Positions 37,084-48,566 of a DNA stretch of 64,000 bases are shown here, piece by piece. The first letter of the stretch is position 1, and every line of letters begins with the position of its first letter. The DNA comes from Tribonema minus (lineage: Eukaryota > Sar > Xanthophyceae > Tribonematales > Tribonemataceae). The stretch covers positions 496,001 to 560,000 of the forward strand of contig JAFCMP010000501.1 in NCBI GenBank assembly GCA_017506865.1, read 5' to 3'. The notes below the pieces were generated by a model. The model searched no databases and had not been told where the DNA came from. It was given only the letters and a program-made list of their open reading frames with translations. The position numbers were made by a program, and so were the translations under genes.

Positions 37084-37374
37084 CGTGAGCGGTCTCACCG
37101 ACAAAGGCGGCACCCACTAACACCACACCAACTGCAGTGGTGCGGCACAGCGGCGCGCTCTGTGTGTGTGTCAATGCGGCACCCCGATCTGCAACACTGG
37201 TAGCCCACGCTTATTCGCCTCCCTTAACAATTGCGGGCAGTAGCCGGCTCTCTGGCTCGGGCGCCGCCTGTCCACCTTCACACACACACACACACACCCG
37301 GAAATTTTTGGCGATGATGCTCAGCTTTTTGAGGTTGCAGTTTTGCAAATTGAGACGGGAGGTTGCTAGAGGCG
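37084..37374. promoter_or_regulatory. 291 bp divergent promoter
   Basis: Separates the start codons of the karyopherin (-) and the acyltransferase (+), so it must hold both 5' UTRs and promoters. It contains a (CA)n run at about 37277-37298 followed by GGAAATTTTTGG. No TATA-like element is evident for either gene. Confidence 0.45.
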
Positions 37375-39570
37375 ATGGCGAGCATCCGGGACACCTACCA
37401 CCTCGTGGACTTTCTGATCTGCGGGTCATGCCTGCGAGAGACGCTCGGTGAGGCCCTCGTCTGGCAAGGTTGACCTCGACTTAAACATATTCGTTGTGTT
37501 TGAGGGAGATTGAGCTCACCTCTCGCTGCCATGTCGCTCCTCTGTTGCAGGCGTGCTGCTGATGCTGGCTCTTCCCTCCGTCAGCTGTGCATTCGCGCCA
37601 ACGACGACCATCATCCTAGGTGAGCTTTCTGTTCCGCCAGAGCGCCAATGCCAACTTCAACCACATCGTCGTTGCTGAGATCCCTCCGCCTCGCTGTGCT
37701 TGCTCTCCCGGTGCAGTCACTGGCGTCTATCTGTTGCTGCCGGTGATGCTGGGCTGCTTCTGGAGCGTCCTGCTGTGGGGGGTCTGCTCCGTTCTTGTAT
37801 TCCTTCGCCTGCTCCAGGCTTCGGCCGAGATATCTCGCTACCGAGGACGGGGACTATGGTTCAGAGCCCTGCAGCTGCTCTCCATGCACGACCTCACAGC
37901 GGTATGGTCCATAAACGAGGCGGATGACACACCTGTTCCACTTCTCAAAAAACCCGCACCGCAGTCCCCCTCCTTCCTGTCCTCCGCCACCCCTGTTGGG
38001 CCGGCCCTCGGCGCCGACACTCGCAGCGCCGGCGCGTCGATGGTGGCTGCTCGTAGGCTCAAGCGGCGCTTCGGCGCGCACCTGTGCTCGCGGCTGGGCG
38101 TGCTGGGCTCCATGACCCTGGAGAGCCTGGCGTTCTTCGGCGTGGGGCTGGCGATGTGGGTCAGCATCCCGCTCCTCTCGGGGAGCCTGCCGGAGCCCGC
38201 GGCGCTGGCGGTCAGGACGGCGATGGCGGCGTGCTGCATGATCGTGTGGCTCGACGCCATAGACGCGTTCCTGGCTTCGGCCGTGATGCTCGCAGGCAGC
38301 ATAGACACCCCCCTGCGCCGCACGCAGCTCGACCCCCTGCAGTCCCTCTCCCTGGGAGAGTTCTGGAGCAGGCGCTGGAATACGGAGATGTCCACGCTGC
38401 TGCGCACGGCGGTGTTCAGGCCGGCGCTGGCGGGGATGCGGCGCGCGCGGTGGCTGGGGTGGCTGCCGGACTCTGTGAAGCGGCAGGCGGCGACGATGAT
38501 GACGTTTGGCATGTCGGGGCTGCTGCACGCGTACGTGCACGCGCTCATGGGCAACGCGTCGCAGTTCGGCTTCACCATGGCCTTCTTTCTGGTGCAGGTA
38601 CGCGTCTGCGCGGAAGTAGCTCATGAACGAGGCGCAGATAGACAACAAATGGCTGTGGTTCACGAGAAGGTGATGGAGTTGAAGTAGGTCAGGCAGAGGC
38701 GGCAGTTGTTGCATTCAGCTTACATCTGCAAGATGCAAGCGCTTGCTGCTGCAGCAACTCGTTGGGATGCTGTATGCCTGGAGTGCGCCCATGGCTCATT
38801 CACACCTCTGAGGTCAATGTGGTCCTGAGCTCATCCACAATATGTCGTTTTGCGTTGAGGTGTACAAGGCTAGGTCGCTGTACTGCAGGCCAGTTGCTGC
38901 AAGCCGACACTTGCTGCACTTGCACCTAATGCTGCGACGTATTTGAGGCGGCATCATGTGACACCACAGACGTATGGCGCTGCATATGTGTTGCATTTTG
39001 TCAAAAATGACATGCTGAGTGTGGCGAAACAAGTGTTTCCAGCAGGATCCACACGGCGTCTCTGATGTATGCAACACACAGTATAAACCTTGCTGGCTGG
39101 CGTACTTCTGTGTCTGCAGCCTTGCAGCGTGTGGTCTCAAAAGCTTTGCGCGCTATGGTATCAGCAGCGATTGCATCTTCTGCTGCCCCGCAGCCCACAG
39201 CACTGCAGTGTTGGTACGCATGGCATTGGTAAACTCATTTCTCGCCGTATGCTTTACTGCGTTGTTGTCTATTGCCGCCAGTGTGACGTGGCGAGCACCC
39301 ACAACTGCCGTCCTCCCGCATTGAAGCCTCGCTGATACCCTATTGCCCACCTGTTGCTGACATCCTGTCGCCTGTTGCCTACCCGTCGCTCACGCGCAGC
39401 CCTGCGGCATCTGGGTGGAGCAGCAACTGAGCATTGCGCGCTGGCCCAAAGCGGCGCAGCGCACCTGGACCATCTGCTTCCTGCTGCTCACCTTCCCGCT
39501 GCTCTCGGAGCCCATGCAGCACCTGCTGCCACCCGACATCAGCTGCATCGTCGGCGGCGTGTTCACGTGA
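37375..39570 (+). CDS. Wax-synthase-like membrane-bound O-acyltransferase (MBOAT)
   Basis: Predicted integral-membrane acyltransferase of the wax synthase type, which esterifies a long-chain alcohol with a fatty acyl-CoA, probably at the ER. Exons are 37375-37447, 37551-37619, 37717-38597 and 39400-39570 (TGA), for 397 residues with all phases matching. The family signature is in exon 3: SLGEFWSRRWNTEMSTLLRT (the FW.RRW motif), then a tract ending TFGMSGLLHAYVHAL, which carries the conserved catalytic-type His. Several hydrophobic segments flank it (VYLLLPVMLGCFWSVLLWGV, MAACCMIVWLDAIDAFLASA, TICFLLLTFPLL). Between the first helices and the signature lies a Ser/Pro-rich loop. A CAFAP string near residue 43 recalls stramenopile plastid signals but sits in a hydrophobic helix. 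Substrate specificity cannot be read from sequence. Confidence 0.87.
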
Positions 39571-41361
39571 ACTGCCTGATGCCGCCACTGCCGCAATCGC
39601 AGCTGCTCAGCAGCAACGGTGCGCGGCAAGCTGCTGTTGCGGCGAGCGCCCTGTGGCCGCCTGACGGCAACGGCCGCGGCGCCAGTGTGTCATGATGGCC
39701 AAGCCGCTGCGGCGGCGGCAACGGCATGGGGCACGCAGCTCTGCAGCAGCGACCAAGGCCACGGCAGCTGCTGCGTTGAACGCACAATACCCCGCGGCAT
39801 CAAGGTCATTACAGCGCAACTAGTCGCGCTACACACCCGTCACATTTCGGCAGCAGCAGCGCCGGTGATCCGCTGCCGAGCACACTGGTGTGCCGCAGGC
39901 GCGCCCCAGAGTACCATATGCATGTACAGCGAAACGCGCGGCCGTCACGGGAACGCGCGCCAAGTGTTCAACATTGAAGTCTGCAGCAGTCAGCGCAGGC
40001 GCGCACGCGCCACAGGTAACCGCCCCACCCTAGTACTACTCCTTTTACACCGCCAAGTAGTACTAGTGCAGTGCGTCCCGCGTCCCGCGTGGCCCGCGCG
40101 GCGGAGCGTTATGTCAGTGTCGTCAAGACGTGTTTCGTAGCGCAGCCGTAGTGAGCCGCGGCGCGTATCAGGTGGCAGTGTAGTAGTGGTCCAATAGAAC
40201 AACACAGAAACGAAAAAAGGGGTTGTTTGTGGGGGGCGGGGGGAGGGTTGTTGTCAGATCGTCATACTCAGGGTGGTCATGCTCTGAAGTCACAGCCGTT
40301 TACAGGGAGGCTCAGGGCGCAGAACAAGCCTCTATTTCGGAGGTGGGCGCTCGGTCCGCTCTGCGCGCTCTGCTCCGTGCAGCAGCGCTGTTGTCCCAGT
40401 GCTCAGCAGTAGCCTGGCCCCTCAACAAGCGGCACGGCCCAGTGCGTGAGCCTCCTTTATCACCACATGTTCACCAAATTCCGGCTTGTGATGGTGCCTC
40501 TTGCGCATGCCCTGTGCTGCACGTGTTCTTGACATTGATGTGCACTTTGTCACCGCTGTTCTTGATGTGCACCTGCAAAGCAGAAATGTCTCTCTCAAAG
40601 TCTACAGAATGACCCTGTGCTTGCCTATGACGATCAGCAGTCACTCATGTAGTAGCATACAACAACTTCAATGCGCCTTCAATTCTGGCATAGCATGTAA
40701 TGTCAAAATTGACCATTGTTGACCGTTTATGGCATCCTGCTTTCTTGACAAGTGGTGTGTTGGCCACACTTTACTTGCAGTGCCTCGCTACAAAATGATT
40801 TATGCTCTGAGACCATGCGGATCAGCTTGGCACCTTGCTCTTTCAATGGGGGGGGGCAGCGCTGCAGGGTGTGCAGTCCCTTTGTCAATGCGCTGCTGCT
40901 GCCGAAAAGATGACTTGCTTGCTGTTTGATGTGGCTACAGTACCTTGCTGTCATGTCCGTCAGCAAAGCTCAAGCCTGTTCTTCCTGCAGGGATCAAAAA
41001 CAACTGGATTTGCAATGCTTAGAATAGGGTACATCTGTTGTAAATATGGTTTGCCGAGACTGCACTCCAGCACAGCTTGAAGCTGTGGAGTTGATGCAAC
41101 TTGATGGCATGGTAATGTCGGCATTCAAGTTGATCTGGTCACGCAATTCTACTGTAGTTCCTGTTTGCACTGGCTGCCGTGGAAGTCATGTGTTACTGTT
41201 CTTCATTCAGCATGTTGTGCAGCGCGGGTGCAGCAGGCTAAGCAAATGATGGCACACAGTGTGAAGCAGTGACGAAACGGCTCATCAATACGCCCAACAA
41301 TAACAATACATTCAAGGTAGAAGGGAAATGCCATTCAATGCAGTCTGTGGCTAGTATGCCA
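39571..41361. other. Convergent intergenic region with a perfect hairpin
   Basis: About 1.8 kb between converging stops. The first 500 bp is GCN/CAG-rich and keeps an open frame but lacks splice or family evidence, so I read it as 3' UTR. It includes the 11-bp inverted repeat described separately and a G-rich run near 40231-40245. No other gene was recognised. Confidence 0.45.
40030..40066. repeat. Perfect 11-bp inverted repeat (hairpin)
   Basis: CTAGTACTACT at 40030-40040 and its exact complement AGTAGTACTAG at 40056-40066 are separated by 15 nt. It could form a stable stem downstream of the acyltransferase gene. Its role is unknown. It might be a 3'-end element or the remnant of a small inverted-repeat transposon. 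Confidence 0.7.
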
Positions 41362-44300
41362 CTACAAGAAATCTTTTGCCGCGCATGAAATGAGCCACGC
41401 CTTCTCGTACCCTGCCATTGCCGAGCTCCTGATGCCATTGGCTGTGTCACTAATGCTCAATGATGTCGACTGCACCGGCGTTGTATGTCTCAAAGTCTCT
41501 TCTCTCACGCTGGGCTCTTCTGACACCGCACTACTGCTCCCTTCGCCACTGCCGCCCGCAGCCACGCCGTTGCCCTCACTCTCCAAAGAGCAACCATTGC
41601 GATCTTCACTGACAGTGCACAGTTCGCTGTCGTGTTGAGCCCTGCTGCAGCTGGCGTGCGCGCGGCGCGCCCCCTCAATCACCCCCCTGGGGCCCAGAAT
41701 GCGCATGCACACGCCAGCGCTCAAGCTGCGTTCAACCTGCGCCCTGTCGCGTGCGGCGCACACCTCAACTTGCGTCTCGTAGATGCGCCTGAGCGCCTTG
41801 TCGCGGCGCGTCCAACCTACATGTTGATCGCTGCTGCACTCAATGGGGGGCGCCTCGTCCCCTGCGCCTGCATCGTTGCTGCGGCGCGCCGCCGCGTGCT
41901 CTGCACTGTCTGTCTGCTTACCCACGATTGACGGTAAAGCTGCAGCGGTCGATGAGCTGTCATCGCGCCAGGTGGTGGCTGCTGATTGGCCGCTCTCCCG
42001 CTGCCGCAGTGCAACCCTGCTGCCCATCTGCTGAGCCGCAGGCAAAACCTCGCTTGATGAGCTGTCATCACGCCAGGTGGCGAACGCTGATTGGCTGCCG
42101 TCCGCCGCCGCGACGCTGCCCTCCCGCTGCCACAGTACGTCCCTGCTGTCCAGGTGGAAGCTGGGCGCGATGGGCAGCTTGCCGCCAAACCACGCGTCCC
42201 CAAACCGCGCCAGCAGGGCGTACTTGTCCCGGTACCACCCCCACCCGCAGTTGATGTAGTGGAGGATGCAGGGGCAGTGCTCAGGGAGGGGTAGGTACGC
42301 CCCCATGTCCATGTTGCGGGGGTCTGCCAGGGCCGTTCGGCTCCGCGGCGCGCTGCCTGAGGAACTGTCTGATGGGAGGGGGGGGGGTAGTCGCCAGGCG
42401 TGCACGTTGCGTGGCAACGCTCCGCAGCCGACGCGTACCACGCTCTTGCCGCAATCTGCACAGAATGTTCCACGGAGAACAAGGTAAGTAAGTATCTGAG
42501 TTTGCGAGGCAGATAGTCATGATGCTGGCAAGAGCGGTGCTGCCCTGAGTCAGTGCACACAGTGGCTTGTCACTACATGGCTTGTGGAAACACTGTTGAA
42601 TGTGCAATGCAAGGCACGATGGTGCACTATTGCCGGAGGCCTGTGCATCGGGCAGATTTGTGCACGGGACTCACACATTCATGCGAAGCTACAGCTATGT
42701 GGGCACTGTAGATACAAGTGGTATACAGCATCTCCCGTGCGGAGCTTTGAACACTTAAAGTGTTCACTTTGTACATAGCACTAATGTCATTGTGGAAGTG
42801 TGTATGGGCTGCCGTGGTGGTAATCATGCAAGGTCGTTGAGGAATGTCTTGAAAGTATCATCAATCACACCATCTGGAAGCCGGCTATGCAGCGCTTGGT
42901 TCTGCATAGCCTATCACAACTTGTAGCCCGTCGGCTATTGCTCGAGGTTGGTCCGCAGTTGCCACCAGTCCATCACTGGCACAGCAACGCCCATCAACGG
43001 CCGCAGGTCGGGGGCTATTGTGATGCTACACTTTGTCCAACAACGACTGACACTCACACAGATACTGCACGTCTCCCCTTCCACATTGCAGTCAATGTAG
43101 TGTCAAGCCTATGCTGCCCCCCCCCACACTAGCCAAGCCTATACCGCCCCCTCCTGTGTCTGCTGGCTGCACCGCCCAACGCAAACCCCGCCTCAGGGCT
43201 CCGCGGCAGCGACAGGCCATCAAAGCCTCATGAGCGTGCCATGCAACTACCACACAACGAGCTGCCGACGCCGGTGCTGACAAGTACGCCGCATAACGCC
43301 GCTTCCGTCTCCATCGCGCTCACCATAGCCGAGCATGTACTGGCCGTGATACGTGCGCCGCCGCCACCAGTCCATGGCGCCCCTCGCATCGCCGCTCAGC
43401 GGCAGCGACATGAAGTGCCGCTTGAACAGCGTCACGGCCGTGAAGCAGTCGGCATAGTCCCGCAGCGGGGCCTCAGGGACCCCCTCATGGTTGGTGTACG
43501 TCATCTGGTAGACGTCGCAGCGCCTTAGCATGGCAAAGTGGGACTGGATAGAATCGTCTGGGGTCCAGAAGAGCTCGTCGATGTCGATGTGCAGTAGCCA
43601 GTGGAGGCCGGCGCGCGCGGCGAGTTGAAGCGCGAGTTCGGCGTTGAGCGTCTGACGCGCTTGAACTTCGGTGCTGCGCTCAGAGCGGGGAGGAGGCCAC
43701 AGAGAGCGTGGAAACTGCAGGTTAATTGCATGCAACCGTCTCATGTGGCCTTGAGTTCAGTGCGGCCATGCAGCGGCCAATGAGTGCGCGGTGGCCATGA
43801 CGAAAAAACAAACAAGGATGGTGTGCCCAAAAACTAGGCGCTCGCTCACATGCGCTAGCCTGAGAAGTACACCATGATATGCAGGGCAGTTCAAAAGCGC
43901 AGTTGTGCAGAGGACATGTAAATCAGAGACACAATAACGGCAGTGCTTGAGTCCAAGGCAACAGCTGCCCGACTATGGTGCATCTAGACTGTCTTCTCTC
44001 CGTACTTGTAGAATTCGCCGACAGTGGCCCAGGTGCTGCAAGCCTGCAGTTGTGTCCGCAGCCGCTCGTCCCTCGAAGTAACAGTAACCGCCTCGCCAAA
44101 TCTCGCTGCTGTCTCTTGCGCCAATGCAGCGTGCCCGGGATCAGTGCCGTCGAAAAAGAGGTATAGACGGGCAAATCCTGCAAACCGGGTCGAGGAGCGG
44201 TCAATTGAATCAATTCTCAGAGAAGCGATTCGCAAGTTTGCGTCAGTAAGATTGTTACTACCTAATGTGTGCGCGGAGCGTCCTACCAACATTAGAGCTT

Positions 44301-44421
44301 AGGCTCACTTACCCTTAGCTAGATGATACAGCACAAAGCTCTCGAGGGTCCGTCCACAATCGCTACAGCACTGAGCAAATGCAAGCGTGGTGACGATGCC
44401 CACTTTTTCTTCCTGCAGCAT
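41362..44421 (-). CDS. GT2-type (Glyco_tranf_2_4-like) glycosyltransferase with low-complexity tail
   Basis: Probable glycosyltransferase of the large GT2-related family. Exons in transcription order: 44421-44313, 44177-43990, 43678-43324, 42455-41362 (TAG), for about 581 residues. The first exon reads EEKVGIVTTLAFAQCCSD, the next FARLYLFFDGTDPGH (nucleotide-sugar entry region), then HIDIDELFWTPDD with the DxD metal-binding motif, YTNHEGVPEA, VTLFKRHFMSLP and VVRVGCGALPRNVHAWRLP, and finally ILHYINCGWGWYRDKYA and SFHLDSRDVL. The last ~240 residues are Ser/Arg-rich low complexity with a diverged internal repeat (two ATWRDDSSS or TTWRDDSSS blocks). No signal anchor is visible with the chosen ATG, so an unrecognised upstream exon is possible. 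The donor at 43989 (GTCTAG) and the acceptor at 43679 are weak. Sugar and acceptor are unknown. Confidence 0.75.
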
Positions 44422-46263
44422 AGTCACAGACGTCTCACCACAACACAGTCTCACACAAGGGAGAGTTGCAGTTGGTGACTCTCCCCGTTGTGAAGTTGGT
44501 GGCCTCGATTGCTGTCTGGCTTTCAGGCGGCGTTGCCACTGCGGCTGCTGTCGCGCATCAGCACTGCGCGTGGCTGTTGTGCAGCTCGGCTCGCTCCTCC
44601 AGAGCGCCGCCTGGTGTGAGAGTCGGTGACCACGACAGAAAGCGGTGGAGGTGTTGCGCGCTGCCGAGCCGAGCGCCCCGCCGCCCGCGCCGCTGCCTGA
44701 ACCCTGCCGTCAATGCTGCCACTCTGCCCAGTTGTGGATTCTTTTAGGCTCTTCACTTCACTCTCCACTCCACTCTTCTGGTCCCGCTGCTTCAGCAGCG
44801 GGTACACTGGCCTCTCCCATAGTATACCCGTGCGTCATGTCGCGGCGCGACTTGCGCAGCTTCAAAAACGGTCGCATCACGTAAGTGTCCCGCTGCATCT
44901 TGAGACTTGCAGCAGACATTGCCATTGACGAATCACTGCCGACAACTGGTGTTGGTGATACACTATGGCACACTTGCGCTTCATTACCAGCCGCTTCCCT
45001 GTGCCATCAGCCGCCACTAATACTTTTTATTTCAAATTCTCGCTTGGGGCGCGAATACGCCCAAGATGGATGTCTAGCTTGCACCAGAATCTACATGTGC
45101 CTTGAGAACACTTTGAAAGCGTCTAAATTCGCATTGCCAATCATATCAACTGACATCGCCAAGTGCCCCCCCTCCCCCATGAAGTCGTCAATCTGCCCCC
45201 CTACACTGCGTCATGCGCGTCATAATAGTATGATAACACGCAAAGAGTACGCCATGTGGATTGCTGCCGACATAGCTGATCCGATGCGCGCTAGTGCTAT
45301 GCCTTTTAGGGCTGGTTTTGGCTGCTCCGGGCATCAATATCCTGGTCGCATACTCCTTGGCGACAGCCTCCAGCAGCTTCCGCCCCTGCACCCCGATGCT
45401 GCCAAATGACCCGAATCACAAGTGGCAGGCTTGTACTTCGAACGAAGTAGCATTCTGGCCTTAGTGACCAGGAAAGCGGGTCTTTTTGTCCGCCTCTTGG
45501 TGGCGGCAGCCCCTCTAGAGATCCTCCGTAGTCTTCGCCGCCCCGCGACTGCGCCTGTTCCTGGAAGCTAGTGACGTCCACCCTGAGCGGCAGCTGATGC
45601 GTCACGTCGTGCGTCACGTCGTCGTAGCCGGTGGCCGGAAGGGTGTTCGGCAGGCAGCACAACTGCGTTCCCCTGGAGATGCCAGGAATGGCGTGCAATC
45701 CTCGTTGACTAGCCGCGTCTTGAGGTACTGCCGCAGGATGCGCTGCGTGGCCCGCTTGACGCTGTTGTGACGAGGGTGTCATGTGCCTTGATGCGCAGTG
45801 TCCTTGACAGCGCCGTGCGTGCAAACTGCCGCCCGGCGACTGCCTGCACAGCTTGCTGCGCGCTGCCTGCTGCTCTGCTCCGATGGACCGCTTAGCGCCA
45901 GCTGCCAAGGCATATCATTAAACGCAGCTGTTGTAGGGTACATAGCTTGACAACAGGCTGCGGGCCAACCTCAGAAACAGAAGATCAAGCTCTGTATTGG
46001 TGTTGGCGCAGCGCTGTGCCGGCACAGTGTGAGAGGTGTTTGAGCAGTACGGTGATGCACCTGCATGTCATTTTGAGATCACAGCGTCCATTGCATATGT
46101 GCAAGCTGCTGGCTTGCCGCACCAAAAATGCACAATACATGGCTGCGTTCAGGGCAACCACACAACAGCAGTTGAAGAACGCCAGAGGTGCAAAGAGCGT
46201 GAGTCGCAATCTCTCAACTTGTCGCAACTTGATGATATCCAAGGAATGGGCTTCCCACCAGCT
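44422..46263. other. Unresolved region with coding-like segments
   Basis: Between the glycosyltransferase start and the BTB stop several stretches look coding, but I cannot join them. On the minus strand, 45665-45760 reads VKRATQRILRQYLKTRLVNE in one frame and 45420-45660 reads VTHQLPLRVDVTSFQEQ and SLEGLPPPRGG in another. A further segment at about 45290-45398 reads GRKLLEAVAKEYATRILMPG. On the plus strand, ATG at 44837 opens a short exon (MSRRDLRSFKNGRIT) that ends at a perfect GTAAGT donor at 44881. These may be one small gene with a frameshift, or parts of both neighbours. No family was recognised. Confidence 0.35.
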
Positions 46264-48378
46264 TTAAAGAAGGCGCGCCTTGGCCTGAAATGACATGTGA
46301 CCCGCCTCCTTCAAGCAGTGCTTGTATCCCATGTGGTCACTTGTATCCCATGTGGTCACTAGGACTTTGAAGAAGTCATGGTCACCAACCATGGTGCTCG
46401 CGTTGGCGAAGAATGACTCCGTCCGATGCACATACTGCCGCCCATTGGCAGCGATGCAGGTGATCGCAATAGAGCGATTGGAGAAACAAGGTGCCGCTCT
46501 GTATTGCGCTGGCCCTTCAATTGCGACATGGTGGGCGACATATACGCCCAATGTATACCCGACGATCTTGTGAGCGCGCGTCTTAGGATACGCCCCAATA
46601 ACCAGAACCCACTGGTAGCCTCCGCAATATTGCCCGCCATCCACCGCAGCGATGTGGCGATGGCGCCTTTCTTCGGCTGTGCGGAAAGCGGCCGCTATAA
46701 AGTCCATTGAAACGGAGACCTCAAAGTCGACCCCGGGGAGCGAAGATGGGGGACGTGGGACACTGCTGGCCTGTCTGATCAGCTCAGGACAGCTGCTGGT
46801 GGCCTGCACAGTGTGCCATTTGCTGTCATCCGCTTGGCACATCGACAGCAAAGCCATTGTAGCGGGAGTCCACTGCGGAAAGAATTGGGCAACCCCCGCC
46901 ATAAAGCCAGCTTCGACATACGCTATCCTGATGCACGCGGCGATTGGATTGGGCACCGTCGTCATGCCTGCATTGGAAGACACACAGGGGCGCACGGGCT
47001 ATTCATTGTTGACAGGCAATGATCACCTACTGTTGGGACGAGGACCCGAATCAGGGAGCAAATGTGTTCGAGTGACTCATGCAGCAAGCGGAGTTATCAG
47101 GCCCAGACCTTGGCGAGATTCACTTCTAGACGCATGCTTCAAAGTGCATCGAAAAAGGTAGATGCTTCAAATGCGCAAGATACTGCACCGGCTGTGAGCG
47201 GGGAGCACTTCTTGACAGCGCAGCCCATGAGCATACCACACTGAAACATCTAGGAGAACACGAGATTTTGAGATGGGCAGATTTGACAGCTGCATGCTTC
47301 AGCGGTGGGCCTCAAAAAAGAATACTTCAAGTATGTATAGAAGTATATATATATTTACAACCACTACTCACTCTATGGGAGGCAATGAGATTTCAAGCAA
47401 ACGTTGGTCCATGAGTATGATGAAGATACACTATGTACCACATCACAACAGCTTCGGAACTGCATGCACAAACAAGATTTTGTACCAGGCAAGAAGCCCT
47501 GCTTTGCAACCACATGCTGCAACGAGAAGTTGGACTTAACTGACTGCGGATCACGTGGCTGCTCGGAGGTGCATCAAACTCTGAGAGATGACCGGGCAGG
47601 CGATGAGGGACAGGAAGAGTTTTTAAAGACCGTCACTTGCCTCGGTGCAGTGCCCAGCCCAGCGCGACAACCGCCACAGTGCTCTCTGCCGCAACGGCAA
47701 GCGCATCGCTGCGCAGCAGGGTGAAAAGAGCAGGCTGAGGCAGCGCCAGCAGCTCCTTCTTTTGCTCCGGTGCGATCATGGAAAGCTCTAGATCTCCCAG
47801 CTGCTCCACGAGCGTGCTCATCACACGCTCCTGCACTGTGACCGGATAGCGTTCACGAATGCCAAACGGTGCTGAGCATACTGCCAGCATCTCGTCCCAG
47901 CTGAATCCGCCCTGCTCACCGAGCCACGCGGCACACATAGACATGACCCTTTCCACGACATACTTGTCGGCTGTCTGCGCTATTGACAGCGCCCGAACAA
48001 CGGTCATCTTCTCTGCGTCAGGAAGTCTGTTGTGATACGTGGCCCACAAGACGTCTTCGAATGCTGCTGTTTCTTGATCGTCCTCCATCTTGAGGTAAAT
48101 GCGGACGGGCCTCTCTGGGCTTGTCCAGCGGCGCAATCTCGCTTGCAGGACACCACTGCTGCTCATGAGGATAGCAGCGTGAGCATGCAGCTGCTTGCCA
48201 GATGGTGTTACTGCGCCTGGCTCTGTACTGCCGGCGCTTCATCCGAGAGTTTCCGCTTGCTGCCTGACAGCGATTCCTCATCGCCTTCGCGGGTGCCAAA
48301 CGTGATGATGACGTCAGAACAAGCAGGATCATCCCACAAGGACTCGCTATTGGTGACAGTGCCAGGCCTGTCCGCCAT
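46264..48378 (-). CDS. BTB/BACK domain protein (LRB/POB1-like architecture)
   Basis: Likely substrate adaptor for a cullin-3 ubiquitin ligase. Proposed exons: 48378-48269, 48227-47641, 46967-46264 (TAA), for about 466 residues. The BTB fold starts at LWDDPACSDVIITF and continues GKQLHAHAAILMSSSGVLQA, then ETAAFEDVLWATYHNRLP. A BACK-like helical region follows (ALSIAQTADKYVVERVMSMC), ending ALGWALHR at the junction. Exon 3 continues with IRIAYVEAGF and a beta-rich domain (YQWVLVIGAYPKTR, VGYTLGVYVAHHVAIEG) like the C-terminal part of plant LRB/POB1 proteins. The second intron has a GC donor (CGAG|GCAAGT). The first proposed intron is only 41 nt. Without it the frame breaks, so it is either a micro-intron or a one-base sequence error. 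The family assignment is fairly firm; the C-terminal domain identity is not. Confidence 0.72.
46316..46360. repeat. 19-bp direct tandem repeat
   Basis: CTTGTATCCCATGTGGTCAC occurs twice in direct tandem within the last BTB exon. On the protein it gives a short repetition near the C-terminus if that stretch is translated. Translation there is uncertain. Confidence 0.8.
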
Positions 48379-48566
48379 ATGGCCTCTCTCTGCTTTGTGT
48401 GCATGCAGCAGAAGATACGAGATTTGAAACTTAGGGCGCCAAAACAGTTGAAGTTCGAAGGCAGATGGTAACAGTTGAGGAGAAGATAATGAGATGAGGC
48501 TGGCTGACCAGCAGGCAGCAAGGGATCGTAGTGCTGCCTTCCAGCAGCTGCCACGCTCGCTGGTGC
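48379..48566. promoter_or_regulatory. ~190 bp divergent promoter
   Basis: Separates the start codons of the BTB gene (-) and the EEP-FN3 gene (+). No clear TATA box was seen. A TTGAAGTTCGAAGG string at about 48448-48461 belongs to the ACTTCAA-type motif family. Confidence 0.4.

Noticed and set aside
37551..37619. Plastid-targeting (ASAFAP-like) signal in the acyltransferase from the CAFAP string
   Set aside because: It lies about 43 residues in, inside a hydrophobic segment expected to be a membrane helix in this family, so the resemblance is probably chance.
37838..38714. Two long minus-strand frames opposite the acyltransferase exon 3
   Set aside because: They are shadows; the plus strand carries the MBOAT motifs and phase-consistent exons.
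39619..40140. 173-residue plus-strand frame after the acyltransferase
   Set aside because: Non-ATG start, GC-rich triplet composition without domains or splice sites, and position immediately after a stop; read as 3' UTR.
40140..40210. Possible tRNA-like fold downstream of the hairpin
   Set aside because: No acceptor stem, T-loop GTTCRA or anticodon arm could be assembled.
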